Shown here: positions 20,708 through 31,801 of the stretch, piece after piece
How positions within the stretch are numbered: position 1 is the stretch's first letter
How the letters are laid out: each line of letters starts with the position of its first letter
From: Pseudophaeomoniella oleicola
Taxonomy: Eukaryota > Ascomycota > Eurotiomycetes > Phaeomoniellales > Phaeomoniellaceae
DNA: 64,000 nt
Reading direction: 5' to 3'
Assembly (NCBI GenBank): GCA_003868215.1
Contig: QWDQ01000005.1
Coordinates: forward strand, 248,001-312,000
Notes under the pieces: model-generated
Database searches by the model: none
What the model was told of the DNA's origin: nothing
What the model saw: the letters and a program-made list of their open reading frames with translations, nothing else
Program-made: the position numbers and the translations under genes

Positions 20708-21214
20708 ATGTGTGCGATAATGAGAAATCCGGGGGGATGATAGACGACGGAGCGGGCTACGATCATGGACTTTGCCACGGCACATTCAGCAAACTGGGAT
20801 CAGAAAAAAGAAAGGTGATCGACTGTATGTGGGCTTTCCATCGGGCGTCTACCAAGATCGATGATCTTCACGGAGCATCAAAGCGCGTCTTTTCTCAAGA
20901 GCGAATTCAAAAACGTTCAAATTTCCAAACCCCTTGCCTTGGACAGGCAGATCAGTGTATTTTTCACGTGAGTGAGTTTACGTTGCCAGTCTCACTTCGC
21001 CGGTGCCTACTGTGGTTCCCAATCCCGTTTCCCATGGTTCCAAACTCATTCCCAAAGCGAATCTATGAATCCAACATATGCGTAGATGTAGCCTTCCTCG
21101 TTACTCGTAAGTCGTGATCTCTGTAACTGATACCCCCTGTGTTTGATCCAACACCTCTTATTAAAATTATGCATAACCAAGAGCCTCATAGTACAAGAGA
21201 CATCCCCTTCCGCC
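20708..21214. other. Convergent intergenic region
   Basis: About 0.5 kb separates the stop codons of RPS19 (+) and the coiled-coil gene (-). It should hold both 3' untranslated regions; nothing else is recognised. Confidence 0.55.
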
Positions 21215-22870
21215 TCACTCATTCACGCCGTATGCTTCCGCGAGGATCTCTAGTGCTTCCCAATCCTGCTCGGTGTCTAGAAAATCAGCATCGGCTGGAG
21301 TTTGGGTCTTCTTTTGAGCTCGTTGGGAACTATCTTTCCACGGTATCCGTCGGCCCTTTTTTGGTCTCGGGGTTGCTCTCGCTGACGCGGCTTGTTCCAT
21401 GGCTTGCGCTGCTTCCAAGAAGTCCGCGTCGTCCAAGGCGGAAAAAGACGTGTTCAATGCGTCACTTGGCGGCCTTTGAGGGGGGAATGCAGGGAGGTGA
21501 TTGTTGCGATCAGGGACTCGGATGGGTTTAGAGATCCTAGATTTACTAGGAGTCGGGGGGGGATCGTCAAGGACTGCTTTATCTATCCAGGAATTGTCGT
21601 GGTCGACGAAGTCGTCGGCCTCAAGACTATCTTCGACGTCGGACATGTCTCCGTAATCGGTTTCCGTATCGTCGTCATCCTTTGGCTTTCGAGGACTACT
21701 CGAGATGTTACGAAGAGCAGCTTCGAAGCTATTGGACACTGATCGTGGTGATCGCTTCGACGACTCAGCAATTTTCGCAGGGCCCTTGTCAATAGAAAGT
21801 GAAGGAAGCGAAGGAAGTGTGTTCTCCTTGTCGCTCGCTTCTCCTTGCTCTTCGATGTCGAACTCAAGGTCCTGCGTATTGAGGCCCGTGAAATAGTCGG
21901 ATGACGTGCTGGGCTCACTCTTCCATGTGCTCAGAGGGTCCGGTTTCTCCTTCGCGCGAACGTTGACTTTCGAAGGTGACATTTGGGAGAGAGCTAGACG
22001 CTTCGATGGGAAAGCCGAAGTGATCTCCTCATCCAGCTCATCTACTTTTCGTTTTCTTGAACTCCCAGTAACAGGTGATGGCGAAGGGCTTGCTGGTGGC
22101 GTACAACTCTGAGCTGCGGCATCTTCGAAGACGTCGATATCGAAACTAAATTCATATTGTGCCTCCGAGGAAAGCTGCGCGTCTATCTCTTCCTGTGTGC
22201 TCCGGGCTTTGGATGGTGTAGGCATCTTTTCCGGGGACGGTTGAGCGACTGGCTCTGGGGTGCTCATAGCTAATGTCTCTCGCCTTTCCTCACTTTCAGG
22301 TCCTTCTTGAGTCGATGAGAATGATGCAAGCAGTGCTTCTATCTCAGTTTCGGAGATAGCTGCGGGATCCTTGGAATCTGTGCGGCGAAGTCCTTGACTG
22401 AGCGCTCCGTCCTCCAGGTTCTTCTGTGACAGCCCGACCTCGTCTTCCGGGTCTGTTTCCAAATTTTGCTCTTCCTCCTCTTCTACCTTGTTATCCTCGA
22501 AATGTAATAATTTTTTCGCACCGCCAATCAAAAACGTACTCAGTCTCTGCTGGCTTGCACTGATTTTGCCCAACAGGGCGTCGGGTGCTAATTTGCCCTG
22601 TCTGACCAGTTTCTCTTTCGCCTCCTTCTCACGGCGCTCTTTCTCACGTTCCCTTTGCAAACGCTTTTCTTTTTGTTGCGCTTTTTTCTTCTCTTGGTCT
22701 CGCAGCTCAGTCGCACGTTGCGATGCTTCAAAAAGTCGCTTCCGTTCGCGCACTTTATCCGGATGGTCTCCAAGATTGAGCGCTTGTCTTTTTAGATAGT
22801 TTCGCCGAGCGGTTTTCGTTGTCTCGTGTACGTTGGCGTTGTAGGGATCAAAAGCCCTCCTCGACGGCAT
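21215..22870 (-). CDS. Basic coiled-coil, largely disordered protein with PCNA-box-like motif, function unknown
   Basis: This intronless frame encodes 551 residues from MPSRRAFDPYNANVHETTKT. The frame is open back to a Met at 22981 (588 residues), but the extra 37 residues look like translated leader, so I prefer 22870. Residues 15-90 are a dense Lys/Arg/Glu coiled coil. Residues 107-114 read QQRLSTFL, close to the PCNA-interacting box Q-x-x-L-x-x-F-(F/Y) with a leucine in the last place. The middle is acidic, Ser/Pro-rich and full of SP/TP sites suited to cyclin-dependent kinases. The C-terminus (ADADFLDTEQDWEALEILAE) is a short acidic helix. A role in chromatin or replication is a guess from the motif alone. 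It is divergent from the Dom34 gene 0.6 kb away. Confidence 0.75.
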   Translation of the reverse strand: MPSRRAFDPYNANVHETTKTARRNYLKRQALNLGDHPDKVRERKRLFEASQRATELRDQEKKKAQQKEKRLQREREKERREKEAKEKLVRQGKLAPDALLGKISASQQRLSTFLIGGAKKLLHFEDNKVEEEEEQNLETDPEDEVGLSQKNLEDGALSQGLRRTDSKDPAAISETEIEALLASFSSTQEGPESEERRETLAMSTPEPVAQPSPEKMPTPSKARSTQEEIDAQLSSEAQYEFSFDIDVFEDAAAQSCTPPASPSPSPVTGSSRKRKVDELDEEITSAFPSKRLALSQMSPSKVNVRAKEKPDPLSTWKSEPSTSSDYFTGLNTQDLEFDIEEQGEASDKENTLPSLPSLSIDKGPAKIAESSKRSPRSVSNSFEAALRNISSSPRKPKDDDDTETDYGDMSDVEDSLEADDFVDHDNSWIDKAVLDDPPPTPSKSRISKPIRVPDRNNHLPAFPPQRPPSDALNTSFSALDDADFLEAAQAMEQAASARATPRPKKGRRIPWKDSSQRAQKKTQTPADADFLDTEQDWEALEILAEAYGVNE

Positions 22871-23478
22871 GCTTGTTGATTGCGAGATGCGAAATGCGAA
22901 AAGGCGCGCGGTGTGATGTGATGTGACCGGGGGGGTTGTTCGCTGAAACAAGTCAAGCGGCACAAGACGCCGGGAGATCAACCGCGTGCGATAAGTGGAG
23001 AAGAATGTTAACGTAATAATTAGGTCCCTGAAATCGAATTATGAAGCAACTCTTTCTATATTCTATGTATGTAATTAACGGAGCTATTTGTATTGAGCAA
23101 TATTTCTGAGAGGAGCAGTGAGTGCGGATATAGATCGAGATCTCTACTTTGTGGGAATCTAGCCAGAGAACGCCTTTACGTAGTATACAAATATTATAGA
23201 ATCGTCTTATTGTTGTAGTTCAATAAGACGTCACCGGAAGTGTAGAGCTTCACTCAGTCAACCCCGCGATTTCAATGCACGGTTCCCACATCTTGATAGA
23301 AATGAAGAACTTGTCGAGGTGCAACAAATCTCCTGAATATTCAAGAGTATCTTGAAAAACCATATAACAATAAACGGTCTCAATCTTATCTGAAGATCGG
23401 GGTCACATCGCTCTCCTCAAGACCAATGCAGGCTTTCTCATAACAGTTGCAAGACTCGGAGATTTCGACGGTGCTATC
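22871..23478. other. Divergent intergenic region
   Basis: About 0.6 kb lies between the divergent coiled-coil and Dom34 starts. It is AT-rich around 23030-23220. A short inverted motif, AATAAGACG/CGTCTTATT, lies at about 23202-23230. No gene is recognised. Confidence 0.5.
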
Positions 23479-24881
23479 ATGCGCTTGATCAAGCAAGCCA
23501 TCGAGCGCGATGGCTCTGGCTATGTCACACTGCTTCCTGAAGAGCCTGAGGATATGGTGAGCAAGCTGTCTATATGTCTTGCGCAACAATCTATGTGCTT
23601 CCTTTCTGCATTCGCTCTCATTTATCGCAGTCTCCTTGGGGATCACACCAGCTAATCAATTTACTTTAGTGGCACGCATACAACCTGATACGACCCGATG
23701 ATCTCTTGAATGCTTCAGCGGTCCGACGAGTAACAGCCGAATCGTCTACCGGAGCAACTTCTTCCCAACGAGTGCACACCTATCTCACCATCCGGGTGAG
23801 ATCTGTCGATTTCGATGCCCAAGCTGGCCAACTCCATGTCTCTGGACAGATCGCTTCGGAGAATCGTTACGTGAAAATGGGCGCATATCATACTCTAGAT
23901 TTAGAGCTTCAGCGGAACTTTACACTGATCAAGGATAGAGAAGTCGACCCTTGGGACAGCATAGCGCGAAAACAACTAGAGGAAGCCATTGACACTCGAA
24001 AAGGCGCAGAAGCCGTTGCTGTTGTGATGCAGGAAGGACTTGCAAACATAGCTTTTATAACCGCGACTCAGACCGTTCTGAAACAACGTGTCGAGGTATC
24101 AATACCGCGGAAACGTTTAGGCAGGACTGGGGATCACGACAAGGGACTCGATAAATTCTACGCTGTGGTCCTGGACACCCTTTTGCGCCAGATGGAAGGT
24201 ATGGTTGCTACTTCAGCCGATGCATCCGCACCTACTTCCAGTACCACCACTCGTCCCATCTTAATCGCCAGCCCCGGGTTCACAGCCACCGGCTTCCTCA
24301 AATACGTTGACAAAATTGCCCTTACTAAAGCCGATAAGACCCTAGCTTCCCTTCGCAGATCTATGATCGCCGTTCATTCGTCCACCGGTCATCTGCACTC
24401 CCTCAACGAAGTTCTCCAATCGCCCTCGGTCACCAATCAACTCCGCGACACCAAATACGCTCGCGAAACCCGTCTCATGGAAGAATTCCTGACCCTACTC
24501 CGCAAAGACGACGGACGCGCATGGTACGGTCCTCGCGAAGTCGAACGAGCCGTCGAAAAAGGCGCCGTCGGCCGCGGCGGAGGCGTCCTTTTAATCTCCA
24601 ACTCCCTATTCCGCAGCCAGGACATCCGGACCAGAAAACGCTGGGTAAGCCTCGTCGACCGTGTCCGCGATGTCGAGGGCGGCGAAGTCAGAATCCTCAG
24701 CGGCGACCATGAAAGTGGCAGAAGACTAGAAGACCTCAGTGGTATTGCCACCATTTTGACTTTTCCCTGTACGGACTTGGATGAGGAGGAGGATGACGAA
24801 GATGAAACCAACGGCGTCCTCGGAAACATGCAAGAACAGGAACTCGAAGAGAATCCAAACCATGGGTCATCGTCGATATGA
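23479..24881 (+). CDS. dom34: Ribosome-rescue factor Dom34/Pelota
   Basis: Exon 1 (23479-23556) encodes MRLIKQAIERDGSGYVTLLP to EDM. A 113-nt intron follows, and exon 2 (23670-24881) begins WHAYNLIRPDDLL, giving 429 residues. This is Pelota: an Sm-like N-terminal domain (residues 1-130), an eRF1-like central domain (AVAVVMQEGLANIAFIT) and a C-terminal eRF1 domain 3 (LIASPGFTATGF and HSSTGHLHSLNEVL). Dom34 with the GTPase Hbs1 splits stalled ribosomes and starts no-go and non-stop mRNA decay. As the family requires, no GGQ peptidyl-hydrolase motif is present. The C-terminus carries an acidic run (DLDEEEDDEDE) followed by a Gln/Glu-rich tail. The main frame begins with an internal Met at 23706 that would miss the Sm domain's first strand, which supports the upstream exon. 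Confidence 0.95.
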
Positions 24882-24931
24882 AAAAGAAAAAAAAAAAGAA
24901 AAAAAAAGAAGAAGAAAGAAAAAGGAAAAAA
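24880..24931. repeat. Purine-rich A/AAG tract
   Basis: A run of mostly A with interspersed G starts at the Dom34 stop codon and makes up the beginning of its 3' untranslated region. Confidence 0.85.
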
Positions 24932-25341
24932 CAAGAGAGCAAACCACAATGGAAAGAAAGGAAGAAAGATTGATGCCCGTCAACGAAGTGAATGAATGAA
25001 TAGACCAGATAATCAAATCAAACCCAATGAGAGATTCTACCTACCTTCTTTCCTGTTTTGCATGATCAATTGCCCAGGTAAACACGAGAATCGCTCGGCG
25101 CGTAGGTAATAATATTCCGATAATGAATACACAGATAACACCTTTGTGACGATGGCGAGACCAAATGTTTGGTATCTCAGCATTAAAATGTATATATATA
25201 ATTATGTACTTTATGTATATAGTGTATTTATTTATGAAAGTCCTCTTTCCCATGCTTTTGTTGAAAAACCGAGTACTTTTTTGAGGCCCAGTCGATCACT
25301 AGGCATATAAAAATGCAGGATAGCCACGACACCCAACCCTT
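24882..25341. other. Convergent intergenic region
   Basis: This gap lies between the stop codons of Dom34 (+) and HMG-CoA reductase (-). It has the purine tract at its left end and an AT-rich TATATATA segment near 25193-25230. No gene is supported. Confidence 0.6.
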
Positions 25342-28300
25342 TTATCTGCCGGGGGTTATTGTTAGGCCCTCTGGTTGAAGCCTCTTGTCTTTATCACTGG
25401 ATCTCGGGGACTCAACAATTCTTTGAAACGGCGCAACTGCAGCACTAACCGGAGTGGCGGTCCTGGTAGGGGCTGCGCTCCGGTTATGGGCCATATGAGC
25501 CCTGACAAGGTGACCTGCTGCAAGGGCAGAGCACAAGCTGAGTTCACCGGCGAGGACTGCTGCTCCAATTATGCGTGCAAGCCTTCGGGCATTATCACCC
25601 GGGTTTGTAGGATGAGAGCCTCGAACGCCAAGAATTTCAAGCATTGCGGATTGAGCTTCAAGAATGGTACCTCCACCTAGCGTGCCTACTTCGATGGAAG
25701 GCATCGAAACGGATATTTGGAGATTGCCATTGACACTACTAACGTCAGCATTGCTTCCATACGACCGACGAGAACATGACTTACTTCTTCATGATGGTGA
25801 TGCAATTAGCGCTTTCGACCACTTGAGCTGGGTCTTGGCCAGTGGCGAGGAACATAGCAGCAACGATATTCGCTGCATGGGCGTTGAAACCCCCAATGCT
25901 GCCAGCCATTGCTGAACCAATATAGTTCTTACTTGTGTTGAGCTCGACAAGGGCGTTCACCTCGCTTTTCAGAACACTCTTCACAACATCCGCGGGGATG
26001 AGTGCTTCAGCGACGACCGACTTTCCTCTGCCATCAATCCAATTGATAGCAGCTGGCTTTTTGTCGATACAGTAGTTGCCAGAAACAGATATGATTGCCA
26101 TGTCATCGAAACCACTTTCTTGTTTCATGACATCCAGAGCCTTCTCGACACCCTTGGAGATCATGTTCATTCCCATGGCATCTCCAGTTGTGGTCTTGAA
26201 ACGGATGTAGAGGTTTGTGCCTGCCAGTGCTGTCTTCATCGTCTGGAGACGAGCAAATCGACTCGTAGAATTGAAGGCATTCTTCATAGTACGCTGACCG
26301 TCTTCAGAATCAAGCCATATCTTGGCGGCACCCGCTCTTGTCAGATTGGGGAATGCGATACAAGGACCACGCGTCATGCCGTCCCCAGTGACGACGGTGA
26401 CAGCCCCGCCACCAGCATTAATAGCTTTACAGCCACGACTGGTACTTGCGACAAGGACACCTTCAGTTGTGGCCATGGGTATGAAATAGCTTTCTCCATC
26501 AATAACAAGTGGGCCGGCAACCCCAATAGGTAGGGGTAAGTAACCTATGACATTCTCACAGCAGGCACCGTGTACGAGTTCATAATTGTAGCCACGATAG
26601 GGTGCCTTTGAGCTCTCAAGGGATGCTGTAATCTTTCGAGTCGCTGGCGTCCTTGATATTATGGCACGCCGAATTTTTACGGCGCGTGTAAATGAAGCAA
26701 GTCTGCTCATGTGTTCAGGATCTTCCAGTGACTTCTCGAGTGCATGCCCTGGAAGCTTGCCACGAGAAGACAAGTCAATCAACTCCTCATCGGTCAGTTC
26801 GGCTGCTCGTTTCTCTTTCAGCATTCGTTCACATTCCTCGCGCGACCGAGCCATACTCGGCTCTTTCACTTCGGCATCTGCGTCTTCTGTAAGATCTGGT
26901 TGAGCAGGCTCGGGGATGACCCTCGCCGGTGGCGGGATGACGGGTGTTTGGGGTTGTGGCTCCTTCATACTCCATCTCGCAGCATTGAACAGATAACCGT
27001 TGAGGATGACACTCATGGCTAAGGCAATTATAATCCATTTGCTCAGCACGGGATCTTCAAGGCTTTTGAGAATGCTTTTAATAGCCCTACCACCCACAGA
27101 ATCAAGGAATCGATCATTGTAATCAAGTTCGAGGTTTGAGGCGTCATCATCTTGGGTTGCGTAGTGTATTGAAGGATACTCGAGTTCATATTTGATGGGT
27201 GGCAGGATCGTGACAAGAGTCTCAATCTTCTGGCTCTTTGCTGCAACATAGATTGAATCTAGAGCGTTTTCAGCGACTCGGAAAGGATCAAAGGGTGTCG
27301 CTGATAGCACATTTTGCAAGGAGTTGACTGCTGGACTCCCGACGCTTTTTCCCCCGCGGAAAGGAATGGTGCAGATATTGATGATGTTTAAAGCCACAAA
27401 GCCGGTCACCATCCAGATCTTGAATCTGGGTACGCTGCTAGCCCTGGCCGTACGCCCAAAGACAGATGTAGGATCGGTGTGCTTGCCGGCGATACCAGCT
27501 CGATCATTGCTTAAAGCGACGTTCTCGGCAACACGCTTGTCAATTCCAGTTTCTTCAAGGGCCTTGCGAAGCTCCACGTGTCTTTTGATGCGGTTTATCT
27601 CAAGCTTGAGGCACAATATTGTTGTATAGAAAACAAAAAGCATGATGCCATCAAAGAAAAGGATCCAAGCTGCCAGGAAGCAGAACTGTCTCAGGCCGCC
27701 TTGGACGCCGGATGCAGCTCCTGCAGCAAGGACAGCAATTTCGATGGCATAATCGCGCACGATCTCGAATCCTTTTTCTTTCACAGCTGCTTCAATGGCA
27801 CGCTCAATGGATGGTGGCTCTGTCGAGATGGCAAGAGCAGAGGGTTTTCCGTTTAGTGCTCCTTTTGAAGAACCGTTCGCAGGTGTTGTATGATGAGAAT
27901 TAGTTGATGCAGAGAGAACAGCTCTGGTAAAGATAATTGCTTTCTCAAATCCAACAGTCACCACGAGGAAGGGTAGTCCTTCTGAGATCAACATCATGTT
28001 GACGGGTACTCCCAACTTTGTGGTTACAAGAAGTCCGAACAGAGATGAGAAGATCCCCCCAAGTAGAAGAGAGAACGCAAGCCAGAAGTTCGATCCGAGC
28101 CTCCTCATTGAAACGAAAAGCGAAATGAACGTGAGATGCATCGAAAGGTACCCTAGCGCCACAATGACAATATCCAAAGTTTCTGCGTGCTTATTTGATC
28201 GTCAGCAGAGCCCTCTCATGCTGGTATCATGGAACTTACCTTGATCAGGTCGACAAACGACGTCCACGAGTCTTGAAAGATGGCACGAATGGAGCCTCGT

Positions 28301-29009
28301 AGGCCATTGCCATTATGACGAGCCGCTTTCATCAACCACATTTTGCCTTCGTGTCCGTTTGAGGCCTTACACGTATCGGGTATTTCTTGAACCGCCATTA
28401 AAAAATCCGAAATTTGGTCGAAAGGAACAGTAAATGCTAAAGTGGAATCTTGTGAAATTGATGACAGCATATTAAGCGTCGTTGGTACCTCCGTTACCGT
28501 TAGATTGTCAGGGAAACCGATCGCATCGGCTGGGGGCGCGCGCTGTGATGTCGACGTATGCGAATCAGGAAAGACGAATGTTGAAAGGGCAAGATGCTGA
28601 AAGTCCTGTACAGTAGAGTCAGCTCAAGGTATCAGACAGGAGATGACAATTCACATACCCCCTCTTTCCCACTGATGCTGACGAATTCATCTTCCTCCCA
28701 CTTCCAAGCTGTCTCCTTTCCCAATCGCAGCGTTCTCGCACCTTCAAGCATCGAGGCAGTGTCCACATGCCCTCTCTCGTGTTTAGACCCGTTGGTCACC
28801 TCAAATAGGCTACCTTCGAGAAGGCCAACGTATGAGGTGCTTGCGAGGATAGCGATAAAGACGATAGTGTGGATCGGATGTAGACACGCGCGTTCAATGA
28901 CAGCCAGGAGTAGAGCTGTGACTTTCCGGTTTAGCCAGCCAGGAGGCGATTTGGATCCATCGCTAGGGCCTCGAAATTGCTTCGGCAGCAAGGAAGAACC
29001 TCGCATCAT
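25342..29009 (-). CDS. hmg1: 3-hydroxy-3-methylglutaryl-CoA reductase
   Basis: Four exons (29009-28659, 28605-28240, 28189-25785, 25735-25342) give 1171 residues, normal for a fungal enzyme. It catalyses the rate-limiting NADPH-dependent reduction of HMG-CoA to mevalonate at the ER membrane, for ergosterol and isoprenoids. The first transmembrane segment is near residue 35. A sterol-sensing domain starts near 240 ([20 protein letters not shown]) and runs through several membrane helices to about 410. A disordered linker precedes the catalytic domain from about 690. Catalytic residues are visible: Glu in [17 protein letters not shown] (about 784), Lys in DKKPAAINW (about 949), Asp in GQDPAQ and His in LVRAHMAHN. 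The last intron splits [21 protein letters not shown]. Intron 2 must use an AAG acceptor (after 28190) to keep frame, although a CAG lies 7 nt further on. Confidence 0.97.
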
Positions 29010-30382
29010 GGTGACAAAAGTTCAATTGGCTGTCCGATGGTTATATTATGCTCTTTGTAGGCTTGCTTATTGTACTCAAGCATCCATGTTGAAAAAGGGT
29101 CAACAATCACTATGTGCGCCAAACCAGTTAGTTGTTCAGTTGTCTGGAGGAAGTTGATTTATGGCATGTTGCCCGGCTCAGATGTACCGCCATTTGAGAG
29201 AGAATGGTCGCAAAGATAAAGAGAACAATGGGCACTGACCAGGAGACAATATCGCGGAGCACAGCGATTGAGCTTATCTTTTCTCGGATTGATCCTTGAT
29301 CCCTTTCCGACCACGATCAATTGTTTACGCCGCGGTCTATCAGACCCTGCTGTCAAAGGAACGTGTATCTTTGAGTGACTTGGTCGTCAAAAGAGAGACA
29401 AACCGGTTGAAGGTTTATAGAATTGAATTGGGATTTCTTTGGGTCTATGGATCTCCACTGTACAGCTTGTGCTTGGGATTAAATTGCGGTTCGGTGCTGT
29501 TTAGCAGCCCCGCTCTCATCTTAACTATATCTTAGCTTTAGGCACAGAACCGAGTCTACTCTAGGGGGGAGATGATACCTTAGAACACGGGAGAGGTACC
29601 TAGAGATGAAATCATTTAGGGCTTTTAACCTGCATGTCTAATTTAGGTCTCGGCCGGTTTCTTTCATGACTTCAGGTTTTGTATGGATCTTCGTTTGTTT
29701 GCCTTGAAAAAATGAACTTCCAATGGAAGCCCCAATTATTTGGTCCAAATCGTGGGGATCACCACGTCAAACCCCTAGCCCACTATCAATGCTTATAACG
29801 GTACCGTAGTACTACGGTAGACGTTGCTGTGGCTAGGTGCCTGTACCTATCTGCGTATGTCACCGCTCGTGCGACCCAGGTCATCTCTTGCGATCTTTGC
29901 TCCATCCCCAAGGTCAGCCATCTTCGACTTGACTACCCAGTTTTGCCATGCTCTCAACGCTTCATCGCTTGCTGTCGTCTGACTCCCAAAGTAGCTTTCT
30001 TTGGTTTCTCAAACGTTTGTAGCAGTCTATTGTGACGTAGCTGTCTCCCCGTGCCACATCTTTTTGAGGTGGCTGTTTAGACCGGGAACCTGCAGCAACA
30101 AGGGTCAACCCTGGCGGCTATGGGCCAATCACACACAATTTGCTGGAGGCTGTCGATCTCGGGAACTTCCTTGCCGGTGTCTTGCCACTATCCCGCCACT
30201 ATCCCGAGAAGTCCTGACAAACAACTTAGAAATCGTCAAAAACACCATAGTATGGGCACATCGAAATGAACATCATCGTTAACTCAGACCTTCAATCATT
30301 GGATGTGCACCCAATCAAGCGGTGAGGCATACTGTGGCAGACCGTCCCTTGGTTGCTAGGTCAGCATTATAAAGAAATGCCC
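29010..30382. other. Intergenic, no gene supported
   Basis: About 1.4 kb separates the HMG-CoA reductase start from the Rrp41 stop. Frames up to 93 codons lack protein character. An 18-bp perfect palindrome lies at 29802-29819. The HMG-CoA reductase promoter should lie in the first part; I could not name a sterol regulatory site with confidence. Confidence 0.5.
29802..29819. repeat. Perfect 18-bp palindrome TACCGTAGTACTACGGTA
   Basis: The two halves are exact reverse complements, meeting at the centre of TAGTACTA. The half-site TACTACGGTA recurs elsewhere between genes in this window (38818, 51106, 54039, 62183). Confidence 0.9.
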
Positions 30383-31273
30383 CTACCGACCTTGACGACC
30401 TCTCAATGTCTTTTTGCCTTGTGCTCGGACAATATCATCGAGAATCCCACGAGTTCTCTTGGCGCCATCAATGCCTACTGCAAGCATTGACTCAATATTA
30501 TCGCCGCCTTCCCCGCTAACTTGACATCGACTCTCCATGAAGAGAATACTAACTTTGTCTTCCTGCCCACTCGTCCCTGCAACAGTTGCAATGGTTAAAA
30601 AGGGAATCTCCTGCTCTTCTTGACCACTGAGATCCAGCACAGGCTCATTTGTAGCAGCTTTGGCGTTTTCTGGGCTGGCTGGAATGACACCTGATGTCAC
30701 AGCTGCTAGGAAGGAGGGCATTGGTACACCAGCATCAATCAAAGCCAAAGTGCACGCATTCAAGCATGCAGCAAGTAGACTGCCATCTAATGAAAGGACA
30801 TGCAGATTGATACTGATGGTACTGCGTGGGTAAAGATGCGTGAAAAGATGTGTCTGGAAAGTAGATGCTATGGTAGACTGAAGCTCCTATAAAGATATCA
30901 ACACCTGTTGTAGGAACTGCTCCTAGAAGACGTACTTGGATCCTTTTGTCGCCTTTGGTTCTCCTTCGGCGATCTGTCTGAGCGAATGGGGCAATGGAAA
31001 TCTCGACTTCCACGACGGCATTCGCATTGTCACGTTGGCCCTTGCTGTAATTACCTAATCAGTGGGATGTCTCTGTAGCTATGAGAGCAAGACTTACCCT
31101 TCCCCGGGGCCTGCGACTCTGCAGACGACGACAGTGTTCCCTATACAAAACAGTGAGCTTCCATCAGCAGCCGGCTGGGTAGATATCGAGCCATTGATGC
31201 TACGGAGCTCGTTCCAACGACGTCCATCTGGTCGCAGTAGCGTAAGAGCGTATAATGGGGTATCAAGTGGCAT
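30383..31273 (-). CDS. ski6: Exosome core subunit Rrp41/Ski6 (RNase PH fold)
   Basis: Three exons (31273-31098, 31044-30936, 30886-30383) give 262 residues. The order is MPLDTPLYALTLLRPDGRRW, the strand pair SLFCIGNTVVVCRVAGPGEG, EISIAPFAQTDRRRRTKGDK, the helix ELQSTIASTFQTHLFTHLYP, and the signature NLHVLSLDGSLLAACLNACT. These are the features of Rrp41, an RNase PH-like subunit of the six-member exosome ring that processes and degrades RNA in nucleus and cytoplasm. In eukaryotes the ring itself is catalytically inactive. The C-terminal half has a hydrophilic insert near residues 130-155 of the ring domain. It is divergent from the ERCC6L2-like gene with 528 bp between the two starts. Confidence 0.93.
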
Positions 31274-31801
31274 AATTTGTTGTAGCCAATTAGTCTGGCT
31301 CTTGAAACAATTTCTTTCTGAACAGAACGATTGGAGACTATGTTTCCTTGTCTCTCAAAATCTCTGACTGGAACAATTGTGACCCCTAGTCGCTCAATGC
31401 CAGACACCAAAACAACGATTTGGCTTGCAATAAATTGATAACAGGAAGTAGACGAGATTGTCAGAGAAGAGGCAAAAGCTATTAGTTCCTGGCAGATCAA
31501 GGTGCAGATAATGTATGCCAAACGTTCATGTTCTCTGCAAAATCTGATGTTCCCTCTGGTGCCAATCCCGTGATCTTCGCGGTAATTTCGCGAACAAGAG
31601 GCGCCTATCCCGCCCTCTACAATTGTCTTTGTTCGCTGTCATCCCCGCCTAGGATTACAGTGAAGCACTAGAATCCGCGCCTCGCCATTTCATCAACTTA
31701 CTGACCTACCAACCTGCATTACCCATCTACTTACATAAGTACATGGTAGAGTCCGCAGCCATTCCAGACCCTATCGAATCTCATGATGACGGTGAGGGGT
31801 C
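31274..31801. other. Divergent promoter region of Rrp41 and the Snf2-family gene
   Basis: This 528-bp stretch separates two divergent starts. An ATG at 31743 on the plus strand opens a 73-codon frame that overlaps the Snf2 gene's start in another phase; it may be an upstream open reading frame. Confidence 0.5.

Noticed and set aside
24437-24949. 170-codon minus frame rich in Ser and Phe
   Set aside because: It is the reverse strand of the Dom34 C-terminal coding region and the purine tract that follows it.
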